NCBI GenBank assembly: GCA_017434455.1
Contig: JAFRFG010000062.1
Span: forward strand, 1-47,741
Direction: 5' to 3'
Origin: Thermoguttaceae bacterium
Lineage (GTDB): Bacteria > Planctomycetota > Planctomycetia > Pirellulales > Thermoguttaceae
DNA: 47,741 nucleotides
Shown here: piece after piece, positions 43,242 to 47,741 of the stretch
Numbering within the stretch: the stretch's first letter is position 1
Layout: each line of letters begins with the position of its first letter
Program-made: the position numbers and the translations under genes
The notes under the pieces: generated by a model
Told to the model about the DNA's origin: nothing
Database searches by the model: none
The model's input: only the letters and a program-made list of their open reading frames with translations

Positions 43242-43775
43242 ATGATAAAAACCGCCCGAATGCTCACGCCGATCGGCCCGGTCACCTTGGCCGCCGAGGG
43301 AAACGCCCTGGCGGCGCTTTGGATGGAAAAACAGCGCTTCTTTGGGGTCGTCGAAGGAAAAACCGTCGCCCCTTTCCCAAGCGGGGATTGCGACGATCCG
43401 GTTTTGCTTTTGGCAAAAGATTGGCTCGGCCGCTATTTCGCCGGCGAGAAGCCGAACCCGCGGGAACTCCCCCTCGCGCCGCGCGGAAGCGATTTTCAGC
43501 GCCGTGTCTGGGAGCTGCTTCTTGATGTTCCGTACGCAGAGGTGATTACCTATGGCCAACTCGCCGCCCGCCTGGCCGAGCGGCGCGGCCGGCCGGTCGC
43601 CGCCCAGGCGATCGGAGGGGCGGTGGGCCGCAATCCGATCGCCCTGATCATCCCGTGTCATCGTGTTATCGCCGCCGGGGGAAAGATCGGGGGATACGGC
43701 GGCGGCATCCGCAGGAAAGAGTTTCTTTTGAACTTGGAGCGGGGAGACGGTTCGGCGATTTCCCCGCCGCAGTGA
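43242..43775 (+). CDS. ogt: methylated-DNA--protein-cysteine methyltransferase
   Basis: 177 residues; removes the alkyl group from O6-alkylguanine in DNA by suicide transfer to Cys139 in the invariant PCHRV motif (IIPCHRVIAAGGKIGGYGGG). The helix-turn-helix portion YAEVITYGQLAARLAE and the Arg finger region AVGRNPIALIIPC are intact. The N-terminal domain (TPIGPVTLAAEGNALAALWM) fits the Ogt type, without the Ada regulatory half. Start ATG 43242 has AGGGA seven bases upstream; an earlier in-frame start at 43209 adds eleven residues not typical of the family. It stands alone, convergent with the next gene across a two-way terminator. Confidence 0.95.
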   Translation: MIKTARMLTPIGPVTLAAEGNALAALWMEKQRFFGVVEGKTVAPFPSGDCDDPVLLLAKDWLGRYFAGEKPNPRELPLAPRGSDFQRRVWELLLDVPYAEVITYGQLAARLAERRGRPVAAQAIGGAVGRNPIALIIPCHRVIAAGGKIGGYGGGIRRKEFLLNLERGDGSAISPPQ

Positions 43776-43780
43776 AATAA

Positions 43781-43810
43781 AAAAGCCGCCCGCAAAAGCG
43801 GGCGGCTTTT
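43781..43810. terminator. bidirectional intrinsic terminator between convergent genes
   Basis: GCCGCCCGC (43785-43793) pairs with GCGGGCGGC (43798-43806) around AAAA. A-runs before (43778-43784) and TTTT after (43807-43810) let it end both ogt on the plus strand and the 43850 gene on the minus strand. Confidence 0.93.
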
Positions 43811-43849
43811 AACTTGTTTGATTTGCCTTGGGGGCATATCAAAACAACA

Positions 43850-45616
43850 TCACTCCACGTTGAGGTGATACTGCTTCACGATGATGTCGGCCACCTCGCG
43901 GTGCTTATCGTTGCAGACCTTCGAGGCAAGCGCGGCCTTGACGACCTCCACGCGCTGCTGGTCGGGCATCGCGAACTGACGGGCCAGGCGAAGCGCGCCG
44001 CTTAGGGTACGAGCGGCATGCGGATAGTTCGGGGTATCGGAGAGCTTCAGCAGCAGCGGCACCGCGTCGATCGACATCCAGGCACCGAGCGCTTGGGTCG
44101 CGGCGTCCTTGGCCAAAGCGTCGCCGGAGACAGCGCGCTTTTCGACCGCCGCCAGCGCCGCGGGGGTACCGAAGCGGGCGAAGAGCTTGGTGAGCGCGAC
44201 GGCGCGATCTTTGTCGGTGACCCCGTCGATCACGCTGTCGAGAATCGCCGCGGCGCCGTCCTTGTCGGGAACCATCCCGATCGCCGTGGTCAGGCCGTCG
44301 AGGGCCGCCGGGGACCCTGTGGCGGCGTAGGCCTCACACAGCGTCTTGACCGCGTCCAAATCGGCCACAAAACCGAGCGCGCGGTACCCCTTATCGAGCG
44401 ACACCCCTTCCAGCGAGGGGAGAAGCTCGGCGAGTTTGGCGCGGGCCGCGCCGATCTTATGCAGACCGACCAGCTCGATCGCCATATCGCGGCGAACCGG
44501 ATCGGCGGCGAGCATTTCCTCGATCGCCGGGTCGATATTCACATCGAACATCCCGAGGATCTTCACCGTTTCGGCGCGCAGCGCCTCGTCGCCGGCCGCG
44601 GCCGCGTCGATCATCCGATTCATCGCCTCGACGTTGGAGAACGACAAAATCGCTTTCATCGCCGCGGCGCGAACCGCCTCATCGTCGCTCGACAAAGCCC
44701 CGAGGATCGCCTCTTCGCAGCGGGGGTTCTTCTGATCTCCCATCGCGGCCAGAAGAGCCGGCTTGCGCGCGTTATCGGCGGCGTTGTAAGCGGCCAGAAG
44801 AACGTCGCAGACCTTGTCGCTTTTGACGTACTGCGCGGCGCGCAGGGTGGCGCGGTAGGCGGTGGCGTCCGAACCGGCGAGCCACTCGGCGGCGCGGGCA
44901 AGGGCGTCGTCGGTTTCGACCAGAAGGATCTGGAAGCAGGCCGCCTCACGGTAGAACGGCAGCGGCGCGGCGGCGGCGACTGCGTCGAAGACGGCGATCG
45001 CGTCGGCTTCGTTTCCGTCGCGGCGGAGGAACTCGCCGTACATCAGGCACTTATCGGCGCACTTGCCGTCCCCCTGGGCCAGTTTGCCGGTCAGGGTATC
45101 GCGGTAGGAGGGATCGGCGATACGGGCCAGGGCGAAGAAGGCCGCCTCGGCGATGACCGCCTCTTCGCTGTCGAGCAGCGGAAGAATCGCTTCGATCGAG
45201 GCGCAGTCACGGCGCATGCCGAGCGAATCGATGCAGCCGGCCTTCAGAACCGGATCCTCGACCGAGGCGACACCGGCGCGAAGCTCCGCCAGCGCCTCTT
45301 CAAAAGGCATCTCTTCCAGAGCGTTGCGGGCCGAAAGGGACTTGTCGGGATCGCCGAGCCACTTTCCCATCGCCGCGGCCGCCGACGCGTCGCCGTAGAC
45401 CCCGATCCGCTTGGCCAGCAGCATAAAATCGTAGGGGGAGGTCGCGCTGTCGGCCGCCTGCTCCAGCAGACCGGGCTGGATCGCCTCGACGAAGTTTTCG
45501 TTCACCTTCTCGCCGAACTGATCGCTCTGGGCGAAGAGCGCCGCCGAAGAGAGTACCAGGACCGCCGCGGCAAAGAGAAGCGCGGCACAAAAGCAGTGGT
45601 TTTTATGATACGACAT
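43850..45616 (-). CDS. secreted HEAT-like repeat protein
   Basis: 588 residues. A signal peptide (residues about 10-30, CAALLFAAAVLVLSSAALFA) precedes an almost wholly helical, Ala-rich body made of tandem repeats of about 30 residues. Examples are DSEEAVIAEAAFFALARIAD, SSDDEAVRAAAMKAILSFSN and AAAGDEALRAETVKILGMFD, a spacing typical of HEAT-like (PBS-lyase-type) solenoids. No catalytic domain is seen; a scaffold or binding role in the periplasm is likely. Start at ATG 45616 precedes the signal peptide; the frame continues upstream without one. It lies 65 bases after the Gfo/Idh/MocA gene and may be cotranscribed with it. Confidence 0.82.
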   Translation of the reverse strand: MSYHKNHCFCAALLFAAAVLVLSSAALFAQSDQFGEKVNENFVEAIQPGLLEQAADSATSPYDFMLLAKRIGVYGDASAAAAMGKWLGDPDKSLSARNALEEMPFEEALAELRAGVASVEDPVLKAGCIDSLGMRRDCASIEAILPLLDSEEAVIAEAAFFALARIADPSYRDTLTGKLAQGDGKCADKCLMYGEFLRRDGNEADAIAVFDAVAAAAPLPFYREAACFQILLVETDDALARAAEWLAGSDATAYRATLRAAQYVKSDKVCDVLLAAYNAADNARKPALLAAMGDQKNPRCEEAILGALSSDDEAVRAAAMKAILSFSNVEAMNRMIDAAAAGDEALRAETVKILGMFDVNIDPAIEEMLAADPVRRDMAIELVGLHKIGAARAKLAELLPSLEGVSLDKGYRALGFVADLDAVKTLCEAYAATGSPAALDGLTTAIGMVPDKDGAAAILDSVIDGVTDKDRAVALTKLFARFGTPAALAAVEKRAVSGDALAKDAATQALGAWMSIDAVPLLLKLSDTPNYPHAARTLSGALRLARQFAMPDQQRVEVVKAALASKVCNDKHREVADIIVKQYHLNVE

Positions 45617-45681
45617 AGTTGGGTATTTCTCACTTTTTCTATGACTTGTTTGACCTGTTAAATAAGGAACGGCCGCGCCTG

Positions 45682-46992
45682 TTAGATATGCCACGGCTGG
45701 CGGCGGGCGCGGGAGCGCATCCGGTTCGCTTCCTCGTCGTTAATGAACTCGTTCTTGACCGGATCGTAGTCGAGCGGCCGACCGAGCTGCCAGGCGATGT
45801 ACGCGGCGTGCGCGGCGATATGGGACTGCGCGGCGGCCGTCGCGTGGGCACGGGTGGTCTGGCGGGTTTTGACGCAGTCGAGGAAGTTGCGGACATGGTT
45901 GGCCAGGTCATAACCGATGTTCTGATAGGTTGTCGGGAGGGATTCGCTGCTGGTGCGGATCTGCCCCGAGTCGCCGGTCTCGACCCACCCCTCGGTCCCC
46001 TCGAACCGGACCGAGCAGGAACCGAGCCCCAGCCAGCCGGAGGTCCTCATCACGAGCTTGACGCCGTCGTCGTACGTGGCGACCACGCCGCCGTCGTCGA
46101 TGCTGACGAATTTATTCCACTCCACCCCGTCGATGTAGGTCTCCGAGATATTCTTCGACCACGGCTCGTAGTGAACCGGCGCCGTCTGGTCGGACTGGTG
46201 CGCCAGCTGGCAAAGGTCGATCGTGTGGGAACCCCACTCCAGGATCCCGCCGCCGTGGAAGTCATAGAAGTTGCGCCAGCCGCCGCCGACGTACGCGCTG
46301 TTGTACGGGCGCCACGGACAGGCCCCGAGCCAGCGGTCCCAATCGCACTCGTCCTTGTCCGGTTCCGGCTGGGCGGGGAGCCATTTTTGGGTCGTCGCCG
46401 GGGCCAGGGTATTGGCATGGACCTCTTTCAGTTCCCCGAGCATCCCCGACTGCGCGTAGTGGATCGCCGTCATAAAGTTGCCGCTGCTGCGCCGCTGGGT
46501 ACCGGCCTGATAGACGCGGCCGTAGCGGGCGATGGTATCGGAGAGGGCCTGGCTTTCCTCAATCGTCAGCGAGCACGGCTTCTCGCAGTAGATATCTTTG
46601 CCGGCCTTGGCGGCTTCGATCGACGCCATCGTGTGCCAGCGGTCGCCGGTGGTGATCAAAACGATATCGATGTCCTGACGACCCAGCACCTCGTACATAT
46701 CGCTGTAGATCACGCAGTCGTTGTTGCCGTAGGTGTTGTTGACATTATTGCGGACCGCCTCGCGCCGGGAGCGCTGGCAGTCGGCGTCGCAGACGAAGTG
46801 AACATCCTTGTTGGACAGAAAGACGCGAAGGTCTTCCGAACCGCGGCTCCCGATACCGATCCCCCCCATCGTCAGACGGTTCGACGGGGCGACTTCCCCA
46901 TCGAGCCCGAGAACCGACGCGGGCAGAACCAGCGGCGCGAGGGCTCCGAAAACGGAGGCGGATAAAAACTCTCGACGATTCCAATTTTTCAT
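45682..46992 (-). CDS. Tat-exported Gfo/Idh/MocA-family oxidoreductase
   Basis: 436 residues. A Tat signal (NWNRREFLSASVFGALAP, Arg6-Arg7) precedes a Rossmann NAD(P) domain with GGIGIGSRG (43-51) and the family's EKP motif (CEKPCSLT, Lys138). The C-terminal alpha/beta domain carries GGGILEWGSHTIDLCQ, with a His at the usual catalytic place. Members exported this way often act on sugars with tightly bound cofactor, and some are GH109-type glycosidases. Start ATG 46992 has AAGGAG upstream; the frame runs back to 47388 only by overlapping the preceding gene. It lies 97 bases after the FAD oxidoreductase, a pairing common in planctomycetes. The sugar substrate is unknown. Confidence 0.93.
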   Translation of the reverse strand: MKNWNRREFLSASVFGALAPLVLPASVLGLDGEVAPSNRLTMGGIGIGSRGSEDLRVFLSNKDVHFVCDADCQRSRREAVRNNVNNTYGNNDCVIYSDMYEVLGRQDIDIVLITTGDRWHTMASIEAAKAGKDIYCEKPCSLTIEESQALSDTIARYGRVYQAGTQRRSSGNFMTAIHYAQSGMLGELKEVHANTLAPATTQKWLPAQPEPDKDECDWDRWLGACPWRPYNSAYVGGGWRNFYDFHGGGILEWGSHTIDLCQLAHQSDQTAPVHYEPWSKNISETYIDGVEWNKFVSIDDGGVVATYDDGVKLVMRTSGWLGLGSCSVRFEGTEGWVETGDSGQIRTSSESLPTTYQNIGYDLANHVRNFLDCVKTRQTTRAHATAAAQSHIAAHAAYIAWQLGRPLDYDPVKNEFINDEEANRMRSRARRQPWHI

Positions 46993-47089
46993 AAATGGCT
47001 CCTTGGCTGAAAACTTCGCCGCGGCGCGCGGCCGCGAACTAAAGCGTATATTTACGCAACTGATATTTTTTACGCTGTTAACGTTTGTT

Positions 47090-47741
47090 TTACTCTTCTC
47101 CCAGGTACGCCCCCTGCTTTTTGAGCAGGTCCCGAACCGCGGCGACGTTCGCGCCGCGGGCGGTCGTCCCCTCCATCGCCGCCACGGCCGCCGCCGCGCC
47201 GGCGGCATGCCCCGAGACCCAGCAGTTGGGGATGACGCGCACCACGTCGGACATTCCCCAATCGGCGCTGAGCGATCGGCCGGCGGTGAGGATATTCTCG
47301 ACATTGGCCGAGACAAGCACCGAGAGCGGAATCTCCCAGGGACCGTGCTCGGCGTTCCAAGCGCCGCCGACCCCCAGACAGTCGTCAAAATGCTTTCCGG
47401 CGCGGGCCTGGTCGATCGTCAGCGTCTGCGGGCCCTGAAGCACCCGAGTGATGCGAACGCCGATCTGCGGGGCGGTCTCCATTAAGTAGGTCTTCTCATA
47501 GCCGGGGGTATTCTTAATCTCCTGAACCTGTTTCCAGATCTGCTTGCGGTGTTCCAGTTCCAGGCGCGAGAGGGTTTTGACATCGACACCGTCCCCCACG
47601 GGGCCCCCCATATTGACCCACCTGACCCCGGGGATCGGGGTGACATCCCCCAGATGACGAGGGGGCTTCGCGCCTTCTTCTTTGGACGGCTCGGCCCGAT
47701 CGAGATTCCCGAGCCGATGCACCAGCCCGATATCGTAGAGA
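47090..47741 (-). CDS. FAD-dependent oxidoreductase, C-terminal part, cut by window edge
   Basis: About 217 codons of the 3' end are present; the frame is open to the right edge, so the FAD-binding N-terminus lies outside. The end of the protein matches the FAD_oxidored (PF12831-like) pattern: ENILTAGRSLSADWGMSDVV, VRVIPNCWVSGHAAGAAAAV, the second flavin-binding segment with G-x-A-A-G. Earlier parts (PGYEKTYLMETAPQIGVR, TRVLQG) also fit. These enzymes are often exported in planctomycetes and linked to Gfo/Idh/MocA genes, as here, 97 bases downstream. Substrate and cellular location cannot be stated from this fragment. Confidence 0.85.
   Translation of the reverse strand, partial: LYDIGLVHRLGNLDRAEPSKEEGAKPPRHLGDVTPIPGVRWVNMGGPVGDGVDVKTLSRLELEHRKQIWKQVQEIKNTPGYEKTYLMETAPQIGVRITRVLQGPQTLTIDQARAGKHFDDCLGVGGAWNAEHGPWEIPLSVLVSANVENILTAGRSLSADWGMSDVVRVIPNCWVSGHAAGAAAAVAAMEGTTARGANVAAVRDLLKKQGAYLGEE

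Overview
The window is GC-rich, with in-frame coding on both strands, and looks like the chromosome of a planctomycete, perhaps a Pirellulales-type lineage adapted to polysaccharides. The inference rests on Tat-exported Gfo/Idh/MocA and FAD-oxidoreductase genes, many exported glycan-active enzymes, a dnaG-rpoD pair, secreted LolA-like paralogues and TTG/GTG starts on housekeeping genes. There is no rRNA, so the placement is an inference. I saw no tRNA, CRISPR array, transposase or phage gene.

Layout. 1-9960: glycan degradation, with two tandem GH78 alpha-L-rhamnosidases (the first cut by the left edge) on the minus strand and three tandem pectate-lyase-like beta-helix proteins on the plus strand. 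Copies 2 and 3 of the latter share a duplicated promoter embedded in a palindrome. 10023-15257: information processing, with dnaG, rpoD (behind a structured leader) and pyrD. 15280-19143: a soluble histidine kinase, pnp and rpsO on the minus strand, with a hairpin-rich rpsO-pnp spacer. 19252-22646: a D-2-hydroxyacid dehydrogenase, then divergently a phenylacetate-CoA ligase and a KaiC/RAD55-like ATPase.

22626-27645: a minus-strand operon from one strong promoter, made of three LolA-like membrane-anchored proteins and three nearly identical small cysteine-rich membrane-anchored proteins. DNA between the cysteine-rich genes is a relic of the 5' end of the LolA-like gene, so the repeat unit can be read. 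I do not recognise this system and rate it the best candidate for something undescribed. 27882-33009: a three-gene operon of exported proteins (two Tat paralogues and one with a Sec signal) sharing a GGCxCxxC motif beside acidic residues, probably unassigned glycoside hydrolases.

33183-40015: a heavy-metal efflux operon (small CxxCHxC membrane protein, TolC-like factor, adaptor, CzcA-type RND pump) behind a leader with a dyad and a terminator-like hairpin. 40045-43119: a fragment of one Tat paralogue's 3' end, then an SGNH hydrolase and a GH127 beta-L-arabinofuranosidase. 43242-47741: ogt, a secreted alpha-helical repeat protein, a Gfo/Idh/MocA protein and an FAD-dependent oxidoreductase cut by the right edge.

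Together the rhamnosidases, beta-helix proteins, arabinofuranosidase and SGNH hydrolase suggest use of rhamnose- and arabinose-bearing pectic side chains. Repeated local duplication (rhamnosidase x2, beta-helix x3, LolA-like x3, Cys-rich x3, Tat protein x2 plus a relic) is the most striking feature of the window.
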